Assembly (NCBI GenBank): GCA_002398565.1
Contig: DGZP01000087.1
Location: forward strand, 45,686 to 51,772
Length of the DNA stretch: 6,087 nt
Origin: Proteiniphilum sp. UBA4977
Lineage (GTDB): Bacteria; Bacteroidota; Bacteroidia; Bacteroidales; Dysgonomonadaceae
Reading direction: 5' to 3'
Of the stretch, positions 1-6,087 are shown one piece after another. Numbering within the stretch: position 1 is the first letter of the stretch; every line of letters starts with the position of its first letter. The notes below the pieces were generated by a model. The model saw nothing but the letters and a program-made list of their open reading frames with translations, was not told where the DNA came from and searched no databases. The translations under genes were made by a program, and so were the position numbers.

Positions 1-18
1 ATCCTGAGCTACTTCCGC
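1..18 (-). tRNA. 5' end of a tRNA gene, truncated by the window edge (possibly tRNA-Gly)
   Basis: Read on the minus strand, the last 18 bases before the edge are GCGGAAGTAGCTCAGGAT. This fits the opening of a tRNA: a seven-base acceptor strand (GCGGAAG), then U8 and A9, the D-stem strand GCTC at 10-13, A14 and the start of the D-loop. A consensus promoter sits just upstream and no protein start is present, which supports an RNA gene. The acceptor strand resembles bacterial glycine tRNAs, but the anticodon is outside the window, so identity is a guess. Only about a quarter of the gene is visible. Confidence 0.75.
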
Positions 19-40
19 AATATGTCTGGATTTGTGGCTA

Positions 41-72
41 CAAAGATAGTGTTTTGTTTTCTAAACTTCAAA
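41..72 (-). promoter_or_regulatory. Bacteroidota-type promoter of the edge tRNA gene
   Basis: On the minus strand a -33 TTTG (72 to 69) is followed by a 20-base spacer and a -7 element TATCTTTG (48 to 41). This is a full match to the Bacteroidota primary sigma consensus TTTG / TAnnTTTG. The tRNA 5' base lies 22 bases beyond the -7 box, leaving a short leader for RNase P to remove. The promoter begins 8 bases after the msrC stop codon, so the tRNA can be transcribed independently of msrC. Confidence 0.8.
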
Positions 73-80
73 GAAAATAA

Positions 81-557
81 TTAAAAATTGAGCAATGCAA
101 CAATCTTTTCAAGGAAACGGGCGTCGGTCTCATCAAAATTTTCCAAAATATCACTGTCCACATCCAGAACCGCCTTTACTGATCCATCCTTCAGCAAGGG
201 CACCACGATTTCCGACTTTGACAGAGAGCTGCAGGCAATATGCCCCTGAAACTCGTCGACATTGGGTACAATCTGGGTTTTGCTTTCTTTCCAGGAAGTG
301 CCGCAAACCCCTTTACCATAGGATATCCGCGTACAGGCTACCGGCCCCTGAAAAGGCCCAAGCACCAGCAGGTCATCCACAACCCGGTAAAACCCGACCC
401 AGAAGAAATTAAAAACCTCTTTCAGTGCGGCAGCGATGTTGGCCATGTTGGCAATGAGATCGGGCTCATCTTCCGTCAATGCTTTCAACTGCGGTATCAG
501 CGACTCATATTTCTTTGCTTTGGAAGCCTCTTTGGGGACATATAAATCTTCGGCCAT
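81..557 (-). CDS. msrC: Free methionine-(R)-sulfoxide reductase (GAF-domain fRMsr)
   Basis: This 158-residue cytoplasmic protein is a single GAF domain of the fRMsr (MsrC/YebR) type, which reduces free L-methionine-(R)-sulfoxide to methionine, normally using thioredoxin. The family signatures are visible: the WVGFY segment (53-57), LVLGPFQG (64-71), ACTRISYGKGVCG (74-86) and GHIAC (105-109) followed by SEIVVPL. Cys75, Cys85 and Cys109 have exactly the 10- and 24-residue spacing of E. coli Cys84, Cys94 and Cys118, of which the last is catalytic. Length is normal for the family (E. coli about 165). The start is ATG with no Shine-Dalgarno, as usual in this phylum. It lies directly after the terminator of the OmpA lipoprotein gene and I find no convincing promoter of its own. 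It may depend on read-through or on a poorly conserved promoter. Confidence 0.93.
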   Translation of the reverse strand: MAEDLYVPKEASKAKKYESLIPQLKALTEDEPDLIANMANIAAALKEVFNFFWVGFYRVVDDLLVLGPFQGPVACTRISYGKGVCGTSWKESKTQIVPNVDEFQGHIACSSLSKSEIVVPLLKDGSVKAVLDVDSDILENFDETDARFLEKIVALLNF

Positions 558-574
558 ATCAGGTGGGGTATATT

Positions 575-606
575 AAAAAAATCGCGTCACCGTAAGCAAC
601 GCGATT
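575..606 (-). terminator. Intrinsic terminator after the OmpA lipoprotein gene
   Basis: An 8-base perfect inverted repeat (580-587 with 599-606; minus-strand arm AATCGCGT) encloses an 11-base loop. On the minus strand it is followed by an unbroken T run (down to 575, including the last stem bases). It starts 21 bases beyond the lipoprotein stop codon. The GC-rich core plus T tract is a classic Rho-independent terminator acting on minus-strand transcripts. Confidence 0.8.
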
Positions 607-627
607 CTGTCAGTTAAAGAATATTTC

Positions 628-1308
628 TTATCTGGCCTGTTCTTTGGCATCCTGAATCATCTTGGCGTTGGGCATGATGTACACCTCGACACGACGGTTC
701 TCTGCCCTGCCTGCAACAGTGCTGTTATCCGCTACGGGCTGTGTGGAACCAAAGCCATCGGAGGTCATGCGGTTTCCGGAGACACCCTTCATCAACAAAT
801 AGTTATAAACTGATTCGGCCCTGCGTTTTGACAGCGGGTTATTGATGGCATCACTACCTGTGCTGTCGGTATGTCCATAAATACTCACATCGGTATCGGG
901 ATTATTCAATAGAGATGTGGCAAACTTGTCGAGGGAGGAACGGGATGCTGTATTAAGTGTACTTGAGTTGGTAGCAAACAGAATTCCCGATTCAAAAGTA
1001 ACTTTAATAGCCTGCCCTTCGTTTACTTTTTCTACCTGGGCACCTTCAATCTGTTCCAGCTCGGCAGCCTGCTTATCCATCTTATTTCCAATGATGGCAC
1101 CTGCCGTACCACCCAGGATGGCACCAATTCCGGCTCCGATAGCCGCACCTTTGCCTCCGCCGGCAATAGCGCCTACTCCGGCCCCCACAGCTGCTCCGGC
1201 ACCGGCACCTATTCCACCGCCCTTCACTGTCCTACTGGCTCCACAGCCTGAAAGTATTAATGATCCTCCTAATAAACCAATGGTAAGTAATTTTGAAAAT
1301 TGTTTCAT
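628..1308 (-). CDS. OmpA-family outer-membrane lipoprotein with glycine-zipper segment (YiaD-like)
   Basis: The 226-residue precursor starts with a lipoprotein signal peptide: MKQFSK, a hydrophobic stretch, and lipobox LSGC with Cys22 as the lipidated residue. Residues 30-75 are a Gly/Ala-rich glycine-zipper segment with GxxxG-type repeats, typical of helical membrane packing. Residues about 100-212 form an OmpA C-terminal peptidoglycan-binding domain: GHTDSTG (145-151), then NNPLSKRRAESV (156-167) and NRRVEVYI (204-211). Asp148 and Arg163 match the pair that holds diaminopimelate in this family. The architecture matches E. coli YiaD. The likely role is to tether the outer membrane to peptidoglycan; the exact partner is unknown. 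The short C-terminal tail after 212 is charged and possibly helical. The start is ATG, preceded by A/T-rich sequence. I see no clear promoter in the 60-base gap, so it may be co-transcribed with the upstream acidic protein gene. A terminator follows. Confidence 0.92.
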   Translation of the reverse strand: MKQFSKLLTIGLLGGSLILSGCGASRTVKGGGIGAGAGAAVGAGVGAIAGGGKGAAIGAGIGAILGGTAGAIIGNKMDKQAAELEQIEGAQVEKVNEGQAIKVTFESGILFATNSSTLNTASRSSLDKFATSLLNNPDTDVSIYGHTDSTGSDAINNPLSKRRAESVYNYLLMKGVSGNRMTSDGFGSTQPVADNSTVAGRAENRRVEVYIMPNAKMIQDAKEQAR

Positions 1309-1368
1309 AGTTATTTATTCTTTTTGTGTAAAATAATAATTCCTCTTTTTTCCGGTATATTTCCCTAC

Positions 1369-1704
1369 TCAGTCGAACAGGTTGAGTGTATCACAATATG
1401 CAAGTTCGCCAGCTACGATGGCCTCGATCTGTTCGTCGCTAAAATTTCTGATAGCATTTCGGGCAGCATCTTTGCGGGCATTCTGATGGACAAACTCCAG
1501 CAGTTCATCTTCATCGATTTCAATCTCAGTGTCATCATTTTCGTCCAGAAAACCCTTTTCTTCGTAGAACTCATAAATCAGATCCACAATGTAATTGACT
1601 TCATCATCAGAAAACTCACCCTGCATATCCTCCGGCAAATGATCCTGGATAAATTTCAGAGAATCATCCTCGTCGTACTCAAGTACTTTATTTTCTTCGC
1701 TCAT
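1369..1704 (-). CDS. Small highly acidic protein of unknown function
   Basis: I do not recognise this 111-residue protein. It has no signal peptide or membrane segment and should be cytoplasmic. By my count 36 residues are Asp or Glu against 7 Lys or Arg, a net charge near -29. The acidic residues are densest at 54-70. The segment 73-103 looks helical and holds most of the basic residues (Arg77, Lys78, Arg82, Arg86). Two segments begin alike, FSDDEVNYIV (31-40) and FSDEQIEAIV (88-97), suggesting an internal repeat of a helix-start motif. There is one cysteine (104). Normal codon structure, an ATG start, a TGA stop and a promoter candidate upstream support a real gene. It sits alone between the yidC terminator and the OmpA lipoprotein gene, and may share a transcript with the latter. 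DNA mimicry or a small adaptor role would be speculation. Confidence 0.8.
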   Translation of the reverse strand: MSEENKVLEYDEDDSLKFIQDHLPEDMQGEFSDDEVNYIVDLIYEFYEEKGFLDENDDTEIEIDEDELLEFVHQNARKDAARNAIRNFSDEQIEAIVAGELAYCDTLNLFD

Positions 1705-1770
1705 AACTATTTAATTAAGCAATAAAGAAATCACCTATCGTTCTTAAAACAAATATCGAAAAAATATGTT

Positions 1771-1778
1771 CAAATTTA
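1771..1778 (-). promoter_or_regulatory. Candidate -7 element upstream of the acidic protein gene
   Basis: TAAATTTG on the minus strand matches the Bacteroidota -7 consensus TAnnTTTG exactly. It lies 66 bases upstream of the ATG and after the yidC terminator, where a promoter is expected. No TTTG is present at the -33 position; a purine-rich A/G tract occupies that place instead. The call rests on the -7 box and position only. Confidence 0.4.
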
Positions 1779-1845
1779 CTTTTTCTCCTTTTTCTTTTTT
1801 TCATATGGGGCTTTTCTCTACATAGCCCTACAGGCCTCACAATTT

Positions 1846-1886
1846 AAAAAGCAGTGAGACTCTTGTCCAGACTCCCACTGCTTTTT
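1846..1886 (-). terminator. Strong hairpin terminator after yidC (symmetric, may act both ways)
   Basis: A long inverted repeat lies 22 bases beyond the yidC stop. The outer stem is an 11-base perfect pairing (1846-1856 with 1876-1886) ending in five A:T pairs. After an A/C mismatch, an inner stem of five positions with one C/C mismatch (1858-1862 with 1870-1874) closes on a 7-base loop. On either strand the GC-rich part is followed by TTTTT, so it could terminate in both directions, although only minus-strand genes are seen here. Confidence 0.85.
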
Positions 1887-1907
1887 CAGACAGGTTCAGG
1901 TGCTATA

Positions 1908-3887
1908 TCATCCCCGGTAGTTACGTTTTGCATTTGCCTTCGCCTGTTCGCGTGCCTGTTTCTCCTGCATTTTCTGAGCTTCTGCCAGACGGGCCATGAA
2001 GCCCGATTTCTTTTTAGGCTTTTTCTTGTTCTCCTCCAGCTGCGCCAGAATCTTATCTTCGTTGATAAATTGTTTCATCAGGAAAGTATGCACAATAGTG
2101 AACAGGGTGGAGAGGAAATAGTAGTAGTTCAATCCTGCGGGATAATTGTTCAGGAAGAAGAACATGAAAACCGACATGAAGATTGGCATGTGCTTCATAC
2201 CAGGCAGGGTCTGCTGTCCGGTATCCATCGAGGTCATGTTGTATTTCGTGTAAATCACGTTAACAACGGTCATCAGCAGGCAGAAGATACTGATATGGTT
2301 ACCCAGAAAACGGGTGACAAGTGGGATATTTCCACTCCATGAAATGAGCGAATCGTAAGTGGAAAGATCATCCGCCCAAAGGAAACCCTGCTGCCGCAAT
2401 TCGATGGCCGACGGGAAGAAGAAAAAGAGGGCCAGCAACACCGGCATTTGAATAAGCATGGGCAGACAACCACTCATAGGGCTGACGCCCACTTTGTTGT
2501 AAAGCTCCATGGTAGCCTGCTGACGTTTCATCATCATGTCCTGCTCTTTGCCGGGGTATTTCTTCTCAATCTCCTGAATCTGGGGTCGCAATACCCGCAT
2601 CTTGGCCGATGAAATAAACGATTTGTAGGTAAGCGGAGAAATAATCAGCTTCACCATCAATGTAAGAATAAGAATTATGAGCCCCATACCCCATCCGAGA
2701 GAGAGGAAGAAATTAAATACGGGGATCACCAACCACTTGTTTACCCAGCTCAGCCAGCGATATCCCAGATATACAATCTCTTCGAGTTCGAGTCTGGCAC
2801 CGTTACTCACATCCTTATCGTACGCCTTGAGAGTATTGTAATGAACAGGACCGAAATAATATTTAAATCCTGCAGAAATCAGATCGCTGTCGTCACTTAT
2901 TTCACCGGGAACCCAAACTTCGGCCTTGTAACTTTTCGTATAATTGCTGTCTTTCAACATATCCGACGTGAGGATCGTGTTACTGAAAGGTTTTTCACCC
3001 ACGACGATGGCGGTGAAGTACTGGTCTTTGAATGCAAACCATTTCATCGGCTCGGAAAATTCTTTCCGGTCGTTTCGCGATTCGCTCATTTTATCTACAT
3101 TCTGCCGGTCATATTTATAGTGTATGCGGGAAAAACGTTCCTCAAACTGACGACCCTTTTCCTGCTGACGTACTTTCTGTTCCCAGTTCATCCTGAAATT
3201 AGTCAGGCTTTCCGGATGGAGACCGTTTCTCATTCCCACGACACGTATGTCGAAATCCATCATATATTCGTCGGCAGGCAAAGTATAGACAAAATCGATA
3301 TATTGTTCCGATGAACTCTGAAGTCGCATAATTACCGACTTTCCGTCGGCACTGCGGATAGGTGTAAAAAGCTCCTGTTCTGTAGATAAACGGACACTAT
3401 TCCGGTTAAACAGATCCAGATTGAATCTACTCTCATCCTTATTTTCAAACAGATATAAACTATCACCAGTGTACCGGAACTGATTTTTCAACTGAACAGA
3501 TTGAATACGCCCGCCCATGGTGTTTAACACCAGGCGCACTTTTTCATTCTCCAGAATCACCGTCTCCTCCGTCTTTGGTGCAGCCTGCTGGCCTTGCGGT
3601 GAGTCGGCCGGCGAAGAGAGGCTGTCGGGAACAAGAGTCTGCAGAGCCTGGCCAGCACTGAAGAAGTCCTCAAGGTTGCTCCCCTGCTTCATCACGGCTT
3701 CACCGCTGGTATCGGGAACCGTTGTGGGAAGTATATCTGTTGTTGTACGGGCAGCGTCGGCCTGTGCAATTGAATCACGTCGTTGCCGTTCCGCCTCGAT
3801 CCGTTCCCTGTCAGGCTTGTTGTATATTGTAAAACCAATAATAATAGCAGTGATCAGAAGCAATCCAATAATTGTATTTTTATCCAT
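1908..3887 (-). CDS. yidC: Membrane protein insertase YidC (type 1, Gram-negative)
   Basis: This 659-residue protein is the YidC/Oxa1/Alb3 insertase, which places proteins into the inner membrane alone or with SecYEG. A first membrane helix (about 4-22) is followed by a charged, Ser/Pro/Gln-rich linker (about 25-105) and the large periplasmic P1 domain (about 106-355), found in Gram-negative YidC. The conserved insertase core spans about 370-608: GLIILILTLMVKLIISPLTYKS (402-423), the cytoplasmic amphipathic segment with KMRVLRPQIQEIEKKYPG (429-446), MSGCLPMLIQMPVLLALFF (471-489), and later helices ending in NNYPAGLNYYYFLSTLFT (580-597). Lys413 occupies the place of the functional groove arginine (E. 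coli Arg366). The tail (about 619-659) is lysine/arginine-rich, which in the family can aid ribosome contact. The ATG is 43 bases after the pyrG stop, with no terminator between them, so the two are probably one transcript. An upstream ATG at 3916 is out of frame. Confidence 0.97.
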   Translation of the reverse strand: MDKNTIIGLLLITAIIIGFTIYNKPDRERIEAERQRRDSIAQADAARTTTDILPTTVPDTSGEAVMKQGSNLEDFFSAGQALQTLVPDSLSSPADSPQGQQAAPKTEETVILENEKVRLVLNTMGGRIQSVQLKNQFRYTGDSLYLFENKDESRFNLDLFNRNSVRLSTEQELFTPIRSADGKSVIMRLQSSSEQYIDFVYTLPADEYMMDFDIRVVGMRNGLHPESLTNFRMNWEQKVRQQEKGRQFEERFSRIHYKYDRQNVDKMSESRNDRKEFSEPMKWFAFKDQYFTAIVVGEKPFSNTILTSDMLKDSNYTKSYKAEVWVPGEISDDSDLISAGFKYYFGPVHYNTLKAYDKDVSNGARLELEEIVYLGYRWLSWVNKWLVIPVFNFFLSLGWGMGLIILILTLMVKLIISPLTYKSFISSAKMRVLRPQIQEIEKKYPGKEQDMMMKRQQATMELYNKVGVSPMSGCLPMLIQMPVLLALFFFFPSAIELRQQGFLWADDLSTYDSLISWSGNIPLVTRFLGNHISIFCLLMTVVNVIYTKYNMTSMDTGQQTLPGMKHMPIFMSVFMFFFLNNYPAGLNYYYFLSTLFTIVHTFLMKQFINEDKILAQLEENKKKPKKKSGFMARLAEAQKMQEKQAREQAKANAKRNYRG

Positions 3888-3930
3888 TTTGTATCTTGTT
3901 GCAGCCTTGCTGCCATGATTAACTCATTTA

Positions 3931-5547
3931 TTATATTTTCTCTTCCCGTGTGGCGGCGGCAGCCTCCATGAAACTCATAAACAAGGGATTGGGCGATATA
4001 ACGGTACTGTTGTATTCCGGATGAAACTGTGTTCCTAGATACCAGCGCATAGCCGGCACCTCGACCACTTCCACCAGATCCGAGTCGGGATTAATCCCTG
4101 AGCACTTCATACCGGCAGCTTCGAACATCTCTTTGTACTTGTTGTTAAATTCATAGCGATGCCGGTGACGTTCCTGGACTTTTGATTTTCCGTACGCTCT
4201 ATATGCCAGCGTTCCCTTTTTTAGTATGCAGTCGTAAGCACCCAGACGCATTGTAGCTCCCATGTTGGTGATGTGCTTTTGTTCTTCCATCAGATCGATG
4301 ACATTATCTGCTGCTTTGGTATCCATCTCGGTGGAATTTGCCTCATTAAGTCCCATCACCGAACGGGCATATTCAATAACCATACACTGCATCCCAAGAC
4401 AAATGCCAAAGGTGGGAAGATTGTTCTCCCTTGCATATTTCAGCGAAATAAACTTTCCTTCTATTCCCCTTTGTCCGAATCCCGGCGCCACCACAATACC
4501 ATCGGCATTTCCCAGTATTCCGGCCACATTATCTTCGGTAATTTTCTCGGAATGACAAACATCCAGCACCAACTTTCGGTCGTTATATATGGCTGCCTGT
4601 GAGAGTGACTCGTTGATCGATTTATAGGCATCGGGCAGCTCGGCATATTTGCCGACAAGTTTGATACGGACTTCTTTCTTCGCATCCTTTCGTTTCTGAA
4701 GGAACGCATTCCATTTGTCCAGATCGGCTACACCACTCGTAGGCATGTTCATCCTGCGGAGCACCACCTCATCCATACCCTGCTTCTGCATCATCACAGG
4801 TACTTCATAGATTGTTGAAACATCAATGGATTGCATGACAGCCCCCTGTTCCACATTACAGAAAAGAGCTACTTTATCCAAAATATCCTTATTGAGTTTT
4901 CGATCGGTCCGAAGCACCAACATATCAGGCTGTATACCAAGAGATTGCAATTCCTTCACAGAATGTTGTGTCGGTTTGGTCTTCACCTCACCTGCGGCAG
5001 CAATATAGGGAACATAGGTAAGATGCAGGCAAAAGCAATTTTTTCCAAGCTCCCAGCGAAGCTGACGAACAGCTTCCAGAAAAGGAGTAGATTCAATATC
5101 TCCGACAGTTCCGCCTATTTCGGTGATCACGAAGTCGAACTTATTCTTCACACCCAGAGATTTCACATTCCGTTTGATTTCATCGGTGATGTGAGGTATC
5201 ACCTGAACTGTTTTACCCAGGTAATCTCCACGCCTTTCTTTCTGGATTACATTTTGATAAATGCGTCCGGTAGTGATGTTGTTATCCCTGGTAGTCTGGA
5301 TATTCAGGAAACGTTCATAATGTCCCAGATCGAGGTCTGCCTCGTGTCCGTCCACTGTCACATAACACTCTCCGTGCTCATAAGGATTGAGGGTGCCCGG
5401 GTCCACATTGATATAGGGATCGAACTTTTGAATGGTTACCCTATATCCTCTTGCCTGCAGCAACTTACCCAGGGAAGAGGCGATGATTCCTTTTCCTAAA
5501 GAAGAAACAACACCGCCTGTAACAAAAATGTACTTTGTATCAGCCAC
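3931..5547 (-). CDS. pyrG: CTP synthase (glutamine-hydrolysing)
   Basis: PyrG converts UTP, ATP and glutamine to CTP, the last step of de novo pyrimidine nucleotide synthesis. The protein has 538 residues (E. coli 545). The N-terminal amidoligase domain (about 1-270) shows the P-loop region GGVVSSLGKGIIAS (11-24), FDPYINVDPGTLNPYEHGE (42-60) and EIGGTVGDIES (143-153). The C-terminal class I glutaminase domain (about 295-530) has the nucleophile Cys383 in GICLGMQ and the catalytic pair His509 and Glu511 in QFHPEY. Everything needed for activity appears intact. The start codon is GTG: an in-frame TAA lies only 15 bases upstream and the N-terminus matches the family at once, so no ATG alternative exists. 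Its own promoter lies across the end of ftsE. The yidC gene follows after 43 bases. The oxyanion-loop sequence reads VAPGFGQRG rather than the VPGGFG form of E. coli. Confidence 0.98.
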   Translation of the reverse strand: MADTKYIFVTGGVVSSLGKGIIASSLGKLLQARGYRVTIQKFDPYINVDPGTLNPYEHGECYVTVDGHEADLDLGHYERFLNIQTTRDNNITTGRIYQNVIQKERRGDYLGKTVQVIPHITDEIKRNVKSLGVKNKFDFVITEIGGTVGDIESTPFLEAVRQLRWELGKNCFCLHLTYVPYIAAAGEVKTKPTQHSVKELQSLGIQPDMLVLRTDRKLNKDILDKVALFCNVEQGAVMQSIDVSTIYEVPVMMQKQGMDEVVLRRMNMPTSGVADLDKWNAFLQKRKDAKKEVRIKLVGKYAELPDAYKSINESLSQAAIYNDRKLVLDVCHSEKITEDNVAGILGNADGIVVAPGFGQRGIEGKFISLKYARENNLPTFGICLGMQCMVIEYARSVMGLNEANSTEMDTKAADNVIDLMEEQKHITNMGATMRLGAYDCILKKGTLAYRAYGKSKVQERHRHRYEFNNKYKEMFEAAGMKCSGINPDSDLVEVVEVPAMRWYLGTQFHPEYNSTVISPNPLFMSFMEAAAATREEKI

Positions 5548-5582
5548 GATTGTGAAGTGTTATGAGATATTTTTTGAAGGCG

Positions 5583-5614
5583 CAAAGGTACAAATAATCT
5601 ACACAATTTCCAAT
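5583..5614 (-). promoter_or_regulatory. pyrG: Bacteroidota-type promoter of pyrG (and probably yidC)
   Basis: The -7 element TACCTTTG (5590 to 5583) matches TAnnTTTG exactly. After a 20-base spacer, ATTG at 5614 to 5611 is a three-of-four match to the -33 TTTG. The spacing equals that of the promoter at the left edge. The -33 box lies inside the last codons of ftsE and the -7 box in the 51-base gap. The untranslated leader would be about 30 bases. Confidence 0.65.
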
Positions 5615-6087
5615 CCCATGTTTTCGCAACGCATGATCTTTCCTGGGAAGGCCTGTACTATGGCATAGTTATGGGTGGACATGATCACTGCCGTACCTTT
5701 CCCTGAGATGTCCTGCAGCAGGGAAACAATCTGACTTCCCGTTTCGGGATCAAGATTACCCGTCGGCTCGTCTGCCAGTATCAGTGCCGGCGAATTAAGC
5801 AATGCACGGGCAATAACCACACGCTGCTGTTCACCTCCCGACAGTTCGTGGGGCATTTTATATGTTTTATGCTGCATTCCTACCTGCACAAGCACTTCAT
5901 TAATACGGTCCCTGATCTCTCTCTTGTTTTTCCAGCCTGTAGCACGGAGTACAAATTCCAGGTTTTTCTCTACTGTCCTGTCTATCAATAACTGAAAATC
6001 CTGAAATACTATGCCTATTTTTCGTCGCAGGAATGGAACCAGCTTACGCTTGATGGTGAAAAGTTCATAGCCGAACACCCGTGCGCT
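5599..6087 (-). CDS. ftsE: Cell division ATP-binding protein FtsE, N-terminus cut by window edge
   Basis: FtsE is the ABC-type ATPase that, with membrane partner FtsX, couples divisome activity to peptidoglycan hydrolases at the inner membrane. The 162 visible residues show the Q-loop VFQDFQLL (about 27-34 of the visible part), typical of FtsE, the ABC signature LSGGEQQR (82-89), Walker B LILADEP (102-108), the D-loop NLD and the switch histidine in STHNY (His139). The reading frame is open to the window edge (reading SARVFGYEL), so the gene begins outside and lacks here about 60 residues including Walker A. An internal GTG at 6078 is not the true start. FtsX is not in the window. LolD-like transporters are related, but the Q-loop and the segment before it (PFLRRKIG) favour FtsE. 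The stop is TAG, 51 bases before pyrG. Confidence 0.9.
   Translation of the reverse strand, partial: SARVFGYELFTIKRKLVPFLRRKIGIVFQDFQLLIDRTVEKNLEFVLRATGWKNKREIRDRINEVLVQVGMQHKTYKMPHELSGGEQQRVVIARALLNSPALILADEPTGNLDPETGSQIVSLLQDISGKGTAVIMSTHNYAIVQAFPGKIMRCENMGLEIV

Noticed and set aside
1034..1222. Repetitive GC-rich stretch in the OmpA lipoprotein gene, considered as a DNA repeat
   Set aside because: It is the coding sequence of the glycine-zipper segment. The periodicity is at protein level (Gly/Ala), with varied codons.
917..1725. Two plus-strand open frames (917-1336 and 1300-1725) opposite the OmpA lipoprotein and acidic protein genes
   Set aside because: The first has an Ala/Pro-rich translation that is simply the complement of the glycine-zipper codons. 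The second mirrors the acidic gene. Neither shows independent coding evidence.
1750..1757. Second possible -7 box (GATATTTG on the minus strand) upstream of the acidic gene
   Set aside because: It has one mismatch at the key first T, and no -33 element at proper spacing. The TAAATTTG site nearby fits better.
1807..1828. Small inverted repeat (GGGCT / AGCCC) between yidC and the acidic gene
   Set aside because: A 5-base stem with an 11-base loop and no T tract is too weak to call a terminator or an RNA element.
2841..3314. 157-codon plus-strand open frame inside yidC
   Set aside because: It is fully covered by the YidC periplasmic domain on the other strand and has no recognisable protein features.
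4831..5499. 222-codon open frame on the plus strand, antisense to pyrG
   Set aside because: It lies wholly inside the highly conserved pyrG coding region, its translation resembles no family I know, and no promoter-like signal precedes it. It is a frame shadow.
1..6087. Search for a CRISPR array, insertion sequence, toxin-antitoxin pair, phage or defence genes
   Set aside because: No direct-repeat array, transposase, paired small genes or terminal inverted repeats were seen. All genes are housekeeping or envelope type with uniform orientation.

Overview
The window reads as a piece of a Bacteroidota chromosome, most likely order Bacteroidales. Three things point there: two sites matching the Bacteroidota sigma promoter (TTTG, about 20 bases, TAnnTTTG), start codons preceded by A/T-rich sequence with no Shine-Dalgarno motif, and the character of the proteins (a type-1 YidC with a long periplasmic domain, and a glycine-zipper OmpA lipoprotein). 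Genus cannot be fixed from the sequence alone. Every supported gene lies on the minus strand, so the biological order runs from the right edge to the left edge.

Right to left: the C-terminal three quarters of ftsE (ABC ATPase of the FtsEX divisome complex, cut by the window edge); pyrG (CTP synthase, GTG start, with its own promoter-like signal overlapping the end of ftsE); yidC (membrane protein insertase) 43 bases after pyrG and probably co-transcribed, closed by a strong hairpin terminator. A 203-base gap, the longest non-coding stretch, holds that terminator and a weak promoter candidate for a small, very acidic protein of unknown function. An OmpA-family outer-membrane lipoprotein follows, closed by an intrinsic terminator. 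Then comes msrC, a free methionine-(R)-sulfoxide reductase with all three characteristic cysteines. At the left edge a consensus promoter drives the first 18 bases of a tRNA gene that runs out of the window.

The genes are housekeeping and envelope functions: cell division signalling (ftsE), CTP for nucleic acid and CDP-activated lipid synthesis (pyrG), inner-membrane protein insertion (yidC), envelope-peptidoglycan anchoring (OmpA lipoprotein) and oxidative repair of free methionine (msrC). I see no mobile element, CRISPR array, phage gene, defence system or sign of recent transfer. I do not see evidence for a new biological system. The least explained item is the acidic protein, which carries an apparent internal repeat.
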